A stretch of 64,000 nt of DNA, from contig JASKMD010000028.1 in the NCBI GenBank assembly GCA_030144725.1, forward strand, positions 1,745,978 through 1,809,977, written 5' to 3'. The stretch's first letter is position 1. Every line of letters starts with the position of its first letter. Positions 8,270-19,838 of this stretch are shown here, in pieces. The notes beneath the pieces were generated by a model. The model saw nothing but the letters and a program-made list of their open reading frames with translations. It ran no database searches and had not been told where the DNA came from. The position numbers and the translations under genes were made by a program. This stretch comes from Haematococcus lacustris. Its lineage: Eukaryota; Chlorophyta; Chlorophyceae; Chlamydomonadales; Haematococcaceae.

Positions 8270-11200
8270 CTACCTAGGCCAAAACCATGCCACCGCCACC
8301 CCAGCCAACGCAATGCCGCTGCCCACATAGTCGCCTTTGTCGGGCCGGTCGTGGTCGACCACCCAGCCCCAGGCGTAGGACAACAGGATGAAGATCCCAC
8401 CATACCTGCAAGCAAGCCCAAACCACCTTCAATAGCATTACCGCCGCTCATGGCTTCTACCCATTGCTGTTCTACCCTTCCCTCTATCATAAGCAGACTG
8501 GCATCCCCTTACACTCTGCCACTACACTCCCATGCCCACCCCACCCCACCCCACCCCACCCCACCCCACCCCACCCCACCCCACCCCACCCCACCCCACC
8601 CCACCCCACCCCACCCCACCCCACCCCACCCCACCCCACCCCACCCCACCCCACCCCACCCCACCCCACCCCACCCCACCCCACCCCACCCCACCCCACC
8701 CCACCCCACCCCACCCCACCTCTCCCCTCCCCTCCCCACCCCCACCCCACCCCACCCCTCCCCACCCCCTGCCTCATCTTTCTCACACCCACACTGCATA
8801 AATACGAGCAAAGGTGGTGCCTTCGGGTTGCAATGTTGGGATCACTCCATACGCGATGAGGATGACCGCACCTACAGCCTCACACAACACAGCATGCACT
8901 ACAACAGCCCAACCATGAGCACAACACAGTGGTGTGACTGCCTTGTGTTTGTGGCATGCTGATGTTTGGCACTGCAAGACAGCGCTAGGATTACACCCGG
9001 TCCCCGCACATGACGCCATGCATGACCATGTGGAAAACACCAGACATCACTCGACCCACAGCCAGCATCACTCACCGCACACGAGGTACCACCAGGGCGC
9101 CTTATTGCGAATGGTCTGCCACACCAGCCAGCCTCCAGAAATCTCTGTGGGTTCAGTAGCCACACTGCTCTGTGCAGTAAAGACTGCCACACTGAATATA
9201 GGTGGCATATCAAAGGTGAGAACAAGGGGCGGGAGCTTAATTGCAGGGTAGGGACAGTTGGCGTTAGCATCTCTATGCACCGTGTCCACCAGTGTTTTTG
9301 GTCTCACTATATATAGCGTTCGCTATGAGATGCCATATGCCAGGGGTCATTTTGCTCTATGAAAAGGTCGCTCTGCTAGCTGCACTACCACGCTCTGCGC
9401 TACAAAATATGACTCACAACCTGCGATTTGCGTATTTTAGAGTTATTTTCGGTTGTATTATTCACCTGAGCGATGTTAACCCGACGCTGAGGCAGACATG
9501 CTCTTAGCTGAAGTAAGACTGAGCTATAAATCCAAGGGTTTGAACCTATGCCATCTCACTAGATCATGCATCAGGGCTAAACGAAAAAGAAAAACTGGTG
9601 TCCACTGCCAGGCAGGCAAGCCGCCATTTGAGTTACTTTCCATGGGACGTGAGCTCACAGCCAATAACGGCTTTGACCCCAGCACACACATTGTTGTTGG
9701 GGTGGACCCGGGCATCACCCAGGCATTGACGGATGGTCATGCAGAGTGGGACACTGCCATTGGCCTGGTGCTGAGCAGGTGGGAAAGGGAGCTGAGTTGT
9801 GAGGAGCTGAGAGGAAGATGTGGAAGAGTGAGAGATGAAGCATGACAGTGGGCTGACCAAGGCCGAGCAGAACACAGCCAGCTGGTGAGCTACCATCCAG
9901 ACCCTCACGGGCCACCTAGGACCAGCTGTGGGAGTAGTACCTCAGCCACAGTGGCGTTGGCAACTAAGGCGTGTCCGCTAACATTAGTTCCAAGCCAAAA
10001 GTGGCGTATTAGCTAACATTAGCGCTATTATTCGCTGAAGCAGAGGTATTGCACCATACCTAATGCTGCAGCACTGCTCCAAACCTCATCGTGCAAAACT
10101 GCACCATACTCAATCTGTATCATGATGTAATAAAGTAATTATGTTGGTAATCCATTGGTATTTCAATGGTTTAGATATTGGTGATCCTTTAGATTTCATT
10201 TGCTTCTCATGATGTAGTACTGCACCTGTCCCTAGTGCACTACTGCATAACACCCCATTGTGCTATACTGCACCACACCGAGTGGTACAATACAACACCT
10301 TAGCGATATCTCACCAACCAGGCATATTTATGAGTTTTCGTTCAAACCTCAATCTCACAATGACGTCATAGGGCTATGTGCTAGATCTCAGGCCGAGATT
10401 CTTGAAAAACGCTGTTACTGATTTGCCTGAGTGCTGTGGGAGGAGTACCTCCAGCCACAGTGGCGTTGGCAACGGATGGGGCTGTACCATATCCAGGAGC
10501 GCGTCATTAAGCGCTTGTGCAGGAAGAGCTGAGTTGAGGTGACCTGCGTGCTTTGCAGGCGGTGGAGGGCATGAAGTAGGTGTCCAGGCAGCACTATGGC
10601 CGATTGAGGGGGGTGGCGGTGTTCCCAGGAGCAAGCTGGCTCAACAGTGGTGGATGGGGAGCGAAGGCAGGGCGGGACGTTTATCATAGGATGGTGGAGA
10701 AGCCTGGCAGGCCCAGCACCACTGCCCCCCTGGCAGCCTGGTGATTGTGACTGAGTTCCGCACCACCCGGGTCAGCTCAACTTTACATGCCCCTCAGCCA
10801 TGTGAGCTGCACCTGCCCCGGGACCAGCCTAGGCCTGCAAGCTGGGTTACCCCCGCAGGTCAGGTGATCCAGCGCTTCCTGCGCCCAGCTTGGTGCCAGT
10901 GGCATTGCAAGCCGGTGCGGGGCCTGATGTGGTGCCATAAGGTGCCAGCCCCCCAGCTGCCCCTTGCCCAAAGCCCCCTCTCCTCCTTCCACCTTTCCTC
11001 CCTCCCTAACCCTACCCCAGCTCAGGACCCCCCCTGCTGCACCTTGACAAGAGCTGTCACCCCAGGGCCCCCAGGGGGCAGGGGGCTGGACCGAGACACC
11101 AACCCACGCCTCAACGTTCACCACACTGGGGAGAGCATGCAGCGCCCTCTGGAGATGTGCCGATGTCAGCCCCTCTGACAAGGACTCTGAAGGCATTGGG

Positions 11201-11921
11201 CCCCCCGGACAAGCGCCCTCTGGAGTTGTGCAGCTGGAAGGACTGTGAGGCGTTGGCCCCCCTGGCGATGAGGGCCTGCAGGGATCCAAGCTGGTTAACG
11301 AACCGCTGCCCAGGGCCAGGCAGCGGCTGCACCCAGTGCAACGATGCCTTGGCTCCCAAACAGGCCCTTTAGGTAAGCAGGCTCAAATGAGCCTCGTCAA
11401 GTTATCAATGCTTATGAGCAGCCCAGTAGTCAGGGCACAGCACGTGTCACCAGGGATGGGATTTATAGTCATCAAGGCTACCCTGATGAAGCTGTAGTGA
11501 TGAAGAGGAGGTTACCCACAAGCAATGCCCTGACCTTGCGGGAGAGGGACTTGTTTCTGTTGAGGAGAGTGCGTGCACGAAGCATACTGACAATGGGTAA
11601 CGAAGGGGGTTCTTGATGGCAATGCGCGACTCTGATGCACAATTGGGCTGCAGAGTTGTCTGCATACTTGCTGGGAAGCATGCCGTGTGTGCAATGCTTC
11701 GCGCGCGAAGGGTTGTGTGTGGGGGCCCCCTTCTCGTTAGGTTGCCAACCTTGCACCTAGTGCTCGCAGTGTGCTATGCTATGCCTTCCCTGCTCACCAG
11801 CCAATCCCGCGAACAGGAACACAGCTATAGTTTGCGCGACGGTGCGTGCTGTCCAGTTCACGCCAGCTTCTTTCTCAGGCAGAGGCGGCCCTACATCTCC
11901 GGTTACGCCCTCCAGGCTCAT
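8270..11921 (-). CDS. UPF0060/YnfA-family small membrane protein (4 exons)
   Basis: In transcript order the exons are 11921-11798, 9144-9076, 8871-8793 and 8405-8270 (stop TAG). Borders are GT-AG, phases match, and the total is 408 nt, giving 135 residues against about 110 in bacteria. The joined protein reads TIAVFLFAGLAEISGGWLVW, then APWWYLV, AYGVIPTLQP, FARIYAVYGGIFILLSY, WVVDHDRPDKGDYVG and GIALAGVAVAWFWP. That is the full YnfA/UPF0060 pattern of four membrane helices, including the AE-x-GG-x-WLVWQ and YGV-x-PTLQP blocks. The family is related to small multidrug-resistance-like transporters; function in algae is unknown. A start at 12050 would add 43 residues. Intron 1 (9145-11797) carries a Fanzor-like relic and intron 3 a (GGGGT)n tract on the coding strand. 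The gene lies about 190 nt downstream of the RAF1 stop, same strand. Confidence 0.8.
8530..8757. repeat. (CCCCA)n microsatellite in YnfA intron 3
   Basis: About 38 nearly perfect copies of the 5-bp unit (8533-8720) are followed by a degenerate C-rich tail. On the coding (minus) strand it is (TGGGG)n, so G-quadruplex formation in the pre-mRNA is plausible. Long frames of HPTPP or GGVGW type across it are artefacts of the repeat. Confidence 0.95.
9498..11180 (+). pseudogene. TnpB/Fanzor-like RuvC nuclease relic inside YnfA intron 1
   Basis: Pieces of one protein appear in order on the plus strand. First comes VVGVDPGITQA (9691-9723), a RuvC-I-like GVDPG motif. HDSGLTKAEQNT (9841-9880) follows in a shifted frame, then WEEYLQPQWRWQRMGLYHIQ (10437-10496) and a GASWLNSGGWGAK-like stretch near 10615-10660. 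Next is VTEFRTTRVSS (10744-10776), a RuvC-II/EFRTS-like motif before the zinc region. Then come RGLMWC (10918-10935) and LDRDTNPRLNV (11086-11118), a RuvC-III DRD-x-N-like motif. This order is that of TnpB and eukaryotic Fanzor proteins and of a protein family abundant in volvocine and Haematococcus-type algae (recalled). Stops, frameshifts and a 470-bp insert show it is dead. The family assignment is inference. Confidence 0.5.
9926..10473. repeat. About 40-bp direct repeats flanking an AT-rich insert in the relic
   Basis: The stretch ctgtgggagtagtacctcag through gcgttggcaac (9926-9964) recurs with a few differences at 10434-10473. The relic's coding continuity resumes in the second copy. The 470 bp between them are AT-rich and contain scattered TACTGCACC-type motifs, with no coding content recognised. 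Confidence 0.75.
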
Positions 11922-12107
11922 TTCATGTGCCGGACATTTCACTTGCACGTGGCCGCATGAAGGGTAAAAGCGATGGTGAAACAAGCCACGACAAGAACGC
12001 CATGCTACGTCAAAATCTATATTCCAAGAGTGTGTTCCAAATGTTGCCATGTTCCAGCTGCAAAAACTGCGTTCGCCCTTTGTTCAAGCTTCCCTGTCAC
12101 TCAGCCG

Positions 12108-12764
12108 TCAACTAGTTGACAAAGGCCGTGCATCTCTGGCGGGCGGCCGCGCTATGAATGCAACGGTAGCCAGCGCCTTCAATCCTCTTGTTCTGACCTG
12201 TGAGCACAGCGCGCAGGACTTTGTTAGCAACACTGCTTTAACGAACAAGAATGTCGAGCTTCCGGTGTACTACACACACCTGCGCCCCATCTACCAGCTG
12301 CAGTTTCGCTTCTGTGCTGGCACCAAGCGCACTGGCCAGATAGTACGTGTCGTTGTCCAGCGCGGCGACCGTCACGGCGCCTCTGTCGGCCACGATGATG
12401 CCAGGGCCGTTCAATCGCTTCTTGTCGTCGTCAGTCTGCACCCGCCAGGGCATGAAAGCAAGACACGCGGACCCAGATCAGCGCGATCCGGCAAAACGAG
12501 CGTGCCTGGTGTGGCTGAGCGCGGTGCTGCGCGCACCTTGGACCTGGTACCCGACACGACGGCGGGCACAGATGCCAGGTTAGCGACGGTAAAGCCCACC
12601 GGCACTTGCATCATGGCCAGCGCTTTCCATTGCGGCAACGCCTGCAGCGGGTCACATGAGGCATGGGGCAGGTAGGCAGGCAAGCAAGCTGCATACGTCT
12701 GACATGAATGTCCAGCTTTGCCTGACATGATGGTGGCTGCCCTAGCTGCCCCAACAGCTCATTG

Positions 12765-12798
<34 letters not shown>

Positions 12799-15700
12799 TC
12801 TGACGAGTACCCAAAATACCCAGAAGTATGGCTGTTATGGGTATGTGCAGCCTTGAGAGCACAGGCCATGTCAGCGCTCACCACCCAGCGATGGGCTGTC
12901 GCCCTGCTTTGGATGCTGAAGATGCCAAAGACACCCTCCTGGCTGGTGCGGGGCGCTGCATCCAGGTCGATGGGGCTGGCCTGCACACAGGCAGGGACAT
13001 CATTGTCATCATCTTGAGGACGCCGGGGGTCACACCAGCCTGTAGACGCTTCCAAAGCCCCATGCGCCATGCCATGCATCACTGTGCTTCACATGAACAT
13101 GTAGCTCGTCACAAAAGTGAGACAATCTGTGTTTGTAAGGCGAGAAAATGACGAGCAGCAGCATCACAACACGGTGGAAAGCACAGCTGTGCTCGGCAGC
13201 AGCAGCCTGTCAGCAGCAGCAACATGTGCACAGCAGCAGCATTATGTGCAAATACAGCTTTGCACAGTGGTGGCACAGAATCCACAAGCAGTGCATAGCC
13301 ATTGGCATGCACCACCCATTGGCATCAGCAGCCTCATGATCAGCCCCCTGAATACCCTGTCCACAAGGAGCTGATGTGAAAGGACAGGATGTGGATCCAC
13401 CCACCCAACCCCCACGCACCCACCCACGCACCGTGCCCAGCTCGCCCAGCACTGGGATGGGCCTGAAGCCCAGATCCTCCAGTTCCAGGCGCAGGATGGT
13501 GAGGCTGGCGGTGGGGGAGCGGTCGCGGGCGTCTTCGGGGCCAGAGGAGGGGGTCTCTGGCGCGTCTCCCAGCAACATTTGCTGGGCCTCATACTGCATG
13601 GTGATGAGGGTGAGATGGCTGCAGAGCTGGACTGGCAGAACTTGAAAGTTTGAAAATGCATTGGGCATGGGGCTTGGGGCATTGACATGGAGAACTTGGT
13701 GCTATGCATGCACATGCTGTGAAAATTGATGTCTCCATGCACATGCAGGTCTTGCTTGATCTGCGTGCTTTGCACCCCCAAGAGTGCATTGCCAGGAGGC
13801 ACAGAGGTTGTGCAATAAGCATATTGTCCACATGTGTACTTAAAGTATCGCAAAAGTCATCCTAGTCGCTGTCAGCAAGCTACATCTTGCAAGTGGCACT
13901 ACCTTCCTAGTTTGTCCCAGCAGCAAATGTAGCTGGCCGTTTGAAAGTGCATCAGGCAGCAGTGTGTAGCAATGGCACAGCGCAAGTGCCCGTCAGGGCA
14001 GCATGAGGCGGATAAGGCTCAGGGGGAGGGGTGCAGGGTGCATGGGGAGGGCAAGAGGTGGAGAAGGAGCAGGGGAAGGCTGGACAAGGAGAAGGGTGAA
14101 AAGCAGGGTGAAAAGCAGGGGCGCCAGGGGGAGAGGCACGATGCTGCAGGGCTTGGGTTAGGGTTAGGGATTAGGATCCCCTGGGCATAGTTTTAGGACC
14201 CCGCGTCAGGCTTGGGGTTAAGCTTAGGGTTTGAGGCCCCCATTCAGGATTAGGATTAGGGCTAGGGTCAGGGTCAGGGTTATAGTAAGGGTTAGGGTCA
14301 GGGTCAGGGTTATAGTAAGGGTTATGGTCAGGGTCAGGGTTATAGTAAGGGTTATGGTCAGGGTCAGGGTTATAGTAAGGGTTAGTGTCAGGGTCAGGGT
14401 CAGGGTTATAGTAAGGGTTAGGGTCAGGGTCAGGGTCAGGGTTTTACCCCCCCGAGGGCTCACCAGCCGCGCTCTTGCATCGTCTGTTACAGCCACAGAC
14501 AGCGCCTGCTGCATCTTCTTCTCAGCTTCCTCCACCTTGGTGCACTCCAAGGCCTGTGGATGCCAGGGACGGCCAGGCACGCTCAGCAGTGGCCACAGCA
14601 GGTTGTCGCGCCAAGTGGTCAGCATCAGCATCAAAAAGGCCCATGCACAGTCATGCACCACATGCACCAGTTTTGGATGGCGGCATGGCTGCCGGGCACA
14701 TTAGAGGTGGGTGCTCACATCACGCAAGTATTTGAAGGCCATGCAGTCCCCTGGGTGGTCCGTGAAGCCTGTGCGCTCCACCGGCCTCCGCTCCCACTCC
14801 TTCATGCTGCGTGCCAGCACCTCGCAAGCCTGCACACACAAGCCAAGCGAACATGCCGCGACGAGGAGGTCTTGGTGTTTGCAAACAACCACTAGAGCAG
14901 CAGCGTCAGGAGCAGGGTCCCAGACAGCCAGGGGACCTGGCAGCAGCGGCAGCAGGCATGGATGCACACCAGGCAGGTCCCCAGGTCAGGCCAGGCCAGG
15001 CCAGGGCCAGAGAGCCAGGCCAGGGAACGGCATGGCCAGGGAGCAGGTATTGCCGCATACACAGCAGGGTGCTTTCCTGCGGACTGAAGGCAGGCCAGGT
15101 TATGAGGAGGAAAAGAGGTCATGAGCAGTACTGACACCACCACCACCACTACTACTGCTCCTGTCATGGGTTCAGAATTGAGGGCATGGGACAGAGCTGG
15201 CACACACTGCCCCTGGTCTGTCAGCGGGCAATGGGCGCCATTCCAGCAGCAATGGGCGCCTGCTGCCATTTGCATCTGCCCTCTCGTTGCAAGCCCACAT
15301 TCGGCAATTGGGCAAGGGGTGGGGCACGGCACCTTAAACCACCCACCAAAACATCCTTGCCCCTGCCTGGCCCCCTGCTGCCTGGCCCCCTGCTGCCTGG
15401 CCCCCTGCCTGGCCCCCTGCTGCCTGGCCCCCTGCTGCCTGGCCCCCTGCCTGGCACCCTGCTGCCTGGCCCCCTGCTACCTGGCCCCCTGCTGCCTGGC
15501 CCCCTGCTACCTGGCCCCCTGCCTGGCCCCCTGCTGCCTGGCCCCCTGCTACCTGGCCCCCTGCTGCCTGGCCCCCTGCTACCTGGCCCCCTGCCTGGCC
15601 CCCTGCTGCCTGGCCCCCTGCTACCTGGCCCCCTGCCTGGCCCCCTGCTGCCTGGCTCCCTGCCTGCCCCCCTGCTGAGACCCATGCCTTAGTGCACTGC

Positions 15701-17635
15701 CCGACACCATCCCAGTTTCCGCACCGTGGCATCGTAGTTTTGTTGCACGACATACTCTGCTGCTGCCTCACGCATCTCCTGGATGTGCAGGACAGCGTTA
15801 CAGCACACATTGGAAAAGGTTTACTGTCATTGGCAAATGCAGTTGAGGTTAAAGTCAGCCACACTTAACATTACACAAGGTGTGAGGTTCATGGCACCAT
15901 AGGTCAAGAAACACCACATGGTAGCAAGCACAAGGGTGGCTCCCAGTTTGGGTGAGGTCAGGGGTTCAATCCCTGGTAATGAATGAGTGTGCTTCAGGTG
16001 TTTCACTGACCAAGTGTCCGTGCAGCTGTGTACAGGTCAGGGTCTGAGCTACAGCTAGGCTGTGGCTCACCAGGGGCCTAACCTCACCTGAGTAAGATTG
16101 CGGAATGGATACAGCATGTCCTCCCCTCGTGAGTCAAAGCTTGCCAGCAGCTCTGGCGACAGCTTGCCCGACGCCACCAGGGTGTCGTACACCGTGGACG
16201 CCACCATCCAGCGATTCTGCACCCATGGGCGCATGTGCATGCACACATACGATGCATGGGGGCAGCATGCATGCTGTAGTGTTGTCAGACCGCTGCTTGC
16301 AACACCAGTACGCCATCGCCGCTTTCTACAGCAGCAGCAGCAGCAGCAGCAGTGGGAGCTCTTGCAAACTGTATTGTAATAACTGCCCATGTGCTTATAG
16401 CCTATGCCAACTGCTGGTGCTGCTGCTGAGCCAAACTTTATGTGAAGTCATTCATGTATTCTTCTCCATTCTCACGCCCAGATGACTGTTGCTGGGGCTG
16501 GGGCTGGGGTTGCTGCTGGGGCTGGGGTTGCTGCTGGGGTAGGGTCTGGGCCTGGTCCTCAGCCTGGGTCAGAGTCTGGGGTCGCTGCTTCTGTGCACAC
16601 TCCATTCTGCCAGTTTCCTCCGCACCTGCAGCACTGGTGTGATGCCGGTCATCTCATCCACCGTGGTGTTGTCATAGCCAGCCTTAGCCAGCAGTGGCAG
16701 CATCTTGGCCAGCTGGTGCCACTTGCCAGCCCTGGCCCTTAGGCGGTTCATCATGTCTTGGGGCGCCATGGCTGCAAACTGGCAAGTGACAGGTGGGGTG
16801 ACAGCGGGGTTCAGGACCAACAACACTAACAGCATCCATTCCCTCACAGCCATGTGCAGCTGAATCAGCACCATGATCTTCATGCACCCAACTTATTGAC
16901 AGGCCGTGTCCCAGACCACCAGCATGTCAGCAGACACCGCAAACTTAGAAGGCAGCAGCAGCCAGGCTAATAAACATGCAGAAGCTCCCTGAGGAAGCCT
17001 GCTCCAGGCCAACAGTATCTGGAGGCTGTGTGTTTTGTTCGGGAGAAGCAGGCCAGTTGGTGTGGTGATGTGTGGGCTGTGATGCACCGCACACCTCTGG
17101 CGTCTCAGTCAGCTGCTCATTCATGAACCCTGCAGGGGGGCGATACTGGTTGGGGCCTGTGGGTGTCACCACCTCAGGCCCCAGGCCTTCTGCACCCTCT
17201 TGGAGTATCTTCTCGATGCCCTGTGGGAGGTGTTTTGAGGAGCTCCCAGTCACAGGTGTGTGTCTGCCAAGCAATGCAAGAAAGTGGTGCTACATGCACT
17301 TGCTGCAGCTTGGAATACGGGCTGCCTAGGTTTGTGCACTATCAAGAGCATTACTACAAACATCGCACTTTGTCCGGGATGATGAGCTTAGAGTTGTTTG
17401 GCATGTTGGGCGAGCCTTGCCGGCCTGGGAGTACCAATTTTTGCGGAGGTCGGCCGCCCTGACGTTGGCCCCCGGAGTTGGGCCCCAACAGTAGCCCCTC
17501 GCGGGTGGGGTCGAGAGGACTTCGCCCTCCCAGCAGGGAGGAGCGACATACTAGGCGACAGTCTGCCGAGGGACTCCGCAGCGATGCTGCTCTAACATTC
17601 ATGGCTGCAGGGCTGCAGGGTGCTGCTGGCTGCAT
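12108..17635 (-). CDS. RAF1: RAF1, Rubisco accumulation factor 1 (12 exons, complete)
   Basis: The exons in transcript order are 17635-17369, 17220-17095, 16778-16626, 16216-16088, 15778-15725, 14829-14719, 14553-14464, 13593-13432, 12980-12882, 12641-12537, 12435-12280 and 12197-12108 (stop TGA). All introns are GT-AG and phase 0, and the sum is 513 codons plus stop. RAF1 is a chloroplast chaperone that stabilises Rubisco large-subunit dimers during assembly. Residues 1-60 are Ser/Arg/Ala-rich, like a transit peptide (start M1, or M12). Residues 132-190 form the RAF1 helix-turn-helix (KAGYDNTTVDEMTGI then NRWMVASTVYDTL). Residues 205-310 are the alpha domain (ELLASFDSRGEDMLYPFRNL; MKEWERRP; DHPGDCMAFKYL). 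Residues 320-513 are the beta domain (TILRLELEDLGF; GPGIIVADRGAV; NDTYYLAS; ending TVAFIARPPARDA). Introns hold minisatellites. Confidence 0.92.
12766..12801. repeat. (CTG)n run in a RAF1 intron
   Basis: About eleven CTG units lie in the intron between exons 12980-12882 and 12641-12537. Glutamine or alanine tracts in frames through it are not coding. Confidence 0.9.
14150..14450. repeat. Telomere-like GGGTTA/GGGTCA minisatellite in a RAF1 intron
   Basis: Hexamers gggtta, gggtca and a ttatagtaa spacer alternate in a higher-order unit of about 34-40 bp. The array lies in the intron between exons 14553-14464 and 13593-13432 and ends only about 15 bp from the splice donor at 14463. The long Leu/Thr or Val/Arg frames across it are repeat translations. 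Confidence 0.9.
15359..15680. repeat. CCTGGCCCCCTGCTG minisatellite in a RAF1 intron
   Basis: About 25 copies of a 12-15-bp C-rich unit in two length variants (cctggccccctgctg/ctac and cctggccccctg) occupy the intron between exons 15778-15725 and 14829-14719. Open frames in several registers are due to the unit length being a multiple of three. Confidence 0.9.
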
Positions 17636-18377
17636 GGCGCGAGTAGGGCAGTTGAGGCAGTTATGGTAGTTTGCGATATTTAAAGGCCTGCGGTGCCATC
17701 ATCGACCTGTAGCTCCTTTTGTTCGCAGCTAAGGAACATCTACTAACATTAGCTTAGTTGTCGTACGCTCGTGGGCTGGCACGAACGAGGTCTGCCGCAG
17801 TTTCTCTTGCTTGTTTCTGACGTGGGGGCACTGCGTTGCTGGATACCATGGGGTCTACAAGCTGCTTGCGCTCACACACCCTGCACTTGATGTCCATGTC
17901 TGCATTTATGCATTATAATGCTTGCCTCTCCACTTCTTGCTGTCAGCAGGCTGTTGCTCCCTGACCAGGCAGGGGCGGGGCAGGCCAGCCCTGCTTCTGA
18001 AGCTGCACCCTGACCGCCTGCTGGGCCCGGCCTCTTCCTCATTGTGGAATCTATCCTCGTCATCGCTGCCCTCAGCAGCCTTGGCTATAGCTATTGCCCT
18101 GGCTAACGTACGCGGTCATTGTTGTTAACGCGCGCGGGGAGCTGCTGCGCTAAGTGGGCTACAGCGGGCGCGAACTTGCTATCTATCTCAAGTGCACTTG
18201 CCACCCCATTCTCTTCAATGCCTTTATGGGACTGTACTGTGCTTCCAGAAGTATAGAAACAAGCATTACGCAGATGAGGTGCATACGCAGCTGGCCATAC
18301 ATTGTCGAAGGGAGTTTGAGCAGACAGCTGGGCAACTGAACTGCTGGGCATGTGCCACACGTCTACATCTTCCTTAA
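17636..18377. other. RAF1 upstream region / 3' flank of the next minus-strand gene
   Basis: Both neighbours are on the minus strand, so this 740-bp gap should contain the RAF1 promoter and 5' UTR as well as the 3' UTR of the glutamine-rich protein gene. No convincing exon, TATA box or repeat was identified. The phrase ctaacattag near 17742 also occurs near 9980 and 10010, in the AT-rich insert of the relic. Confidence 0.35.
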
Positions 18378-18698
18378 TCAGAACCCCGCCCACGCCATGC
18401 TGCCACCAAATGCATCCGTTGGCGCTGGCGTCGTGGCTGCTGCTGCCTTCTTCCCGGCCTGCTTTCCGGCACCACCGGCAACCTTGCCGCGCGGCTGGGC
18501 GAGAGCTGCTTTCTTTGCGGCTTTCTCGTTGGGACCAGCAACAACACCGTCAGACCCTCCAATGGCTCGTTTGCGTGCTTGTTTGCCCTTGGCCGCCCCC
18601 TTTGCTGCAGTGGGTCCTATGCCTGGGTCCTGGCTCTGCGGCCAGCCCTGGCCTTGGGAAGGCTCAGACACAGGCACTGATGCTGCCAAGGGCTTGCC

Positions 18699-18767
<69 letters not shown>

Positions 18768-19446
18768 AGACTGGTTTTGCGAAGGATATGCGGTGTACTT
18801 GCCAGATGTTGTAGGATACCCCTTACTACATCCATGCAAAGCGTTCTGATCCTTCCATGTTGCATGGCCAGCTTGAGCCCCCACAGCCCACTGCCCTCCA
18901 TTGCTACCACCATGCTGTGTGGGCCCGAAGGCAGGGGCCTGGCCAGCTTCCTGCCCCCCTGGCTGGGAGGGGACATGGCCCCCGCTGCCTGACAGCAGCG
19001 CCCTGCTGCCAGGCAGTGTGGCTGCCCTGGCTAAAGGGTGGTTGTTGGCCAACCTGGCCGAGCTGGGCAGCAGAGCAGGCGGCTGGCGGGGCGGATGGTG
19101 GTAAGGGGGGCCGGGTGCTGGTTGAGGTAATGAGCTGGCTGCGGCCAGGCCCGGCCCAGCTGCTGCTTTGTGGGAGGTGAGGGCAGGTGAGGGTTGGTGG
19201 TGGTAGCTGGGCAGCCCGCTGGCTGCTGTGCCGCTGGAGGCGGCAGCCTGGGCCACAGTGTAGGGGAGGGGGGCTGTGAGGGGGTGGGGTACTGAGCCTG
19301 GCATGGAAGCCATGCTGGGGTGGGGCATGCTGGGCTGGCCAGGGTGGGCATGGTGGGTGCCAGGAGCGTGGGGCCGGGAGGCTGGCGAGTCATTGACCTG
19401 GGCAGCCTGGGGTTGCAGCCAGGGGGGCGGAGGGTGAGGACCGCCG

Positions 19447-19505
<59 letters not shown>

Positions 19506-19801
19506 CTGTCCTTCCTTTGCATGATGAGCAGAACCTGGTTGGGGTGTGTGGTAGGGTGTCCTGTTGTGGCCATCCTCCCACTGCTGCCTGGAAGCCCGAG
19601 GTGGTGGCTGCTGCTGTGCCTGCTGCTGCTGTGCCTGCTGCTGCTGCTGCTGCTGCATTGACATGGGTGTAGGGCCAGTCACACCTGCTTGCTGTGCTGT
19701 CACTGATCCCACAGCCTGTGGGCGCCTCTGCTGCCCTGGCTCAGCCCCAGCATCGTGACCTACCCTCAGCTGTTGCTGCCGTGGGTGCTGCTGACAGGTG
19801 A

Positions 19802-19838
<37 letters not shown>

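Noticed and set aside
8464..8962. Several overlapping PTPPH or GGVGW frames
   Set aside because: Repeat translations of (CCCCA)n within an intron; every frame is open because the 5-bp unit lacks stops.
9068..9307. Start of the YnfA-like protein at the ATG near 9208
   Set aside because: The first helix would lack the FLFAGLA part. The exon at 11798-11921 supplies it in the right phase, and an acceptor lies exactly before EISGGW.
14150..14450. CRISPR-like or telomere array
   Set aside because: Units are short GGGTTA/GGGTCA hexamers without unique spacers, inside an intron; neither a CRISPR array nor a chromosome end.
15121..15692. Long plus- and minus-strand frames rich in LAPCC, LPGPL or RGPGS
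   Set aside because: They are translations of a C-rich minisatellite whose unit is a multiple of three, inside a RAF1 intron.
18350..18814. Plus-strand frames with poly-Cys, poly-Leu or poly-Ala
   Set aside because: Antisense readings of the CAG-rich coding exon of the minus-strand gene, which has a coherent five-exon model.
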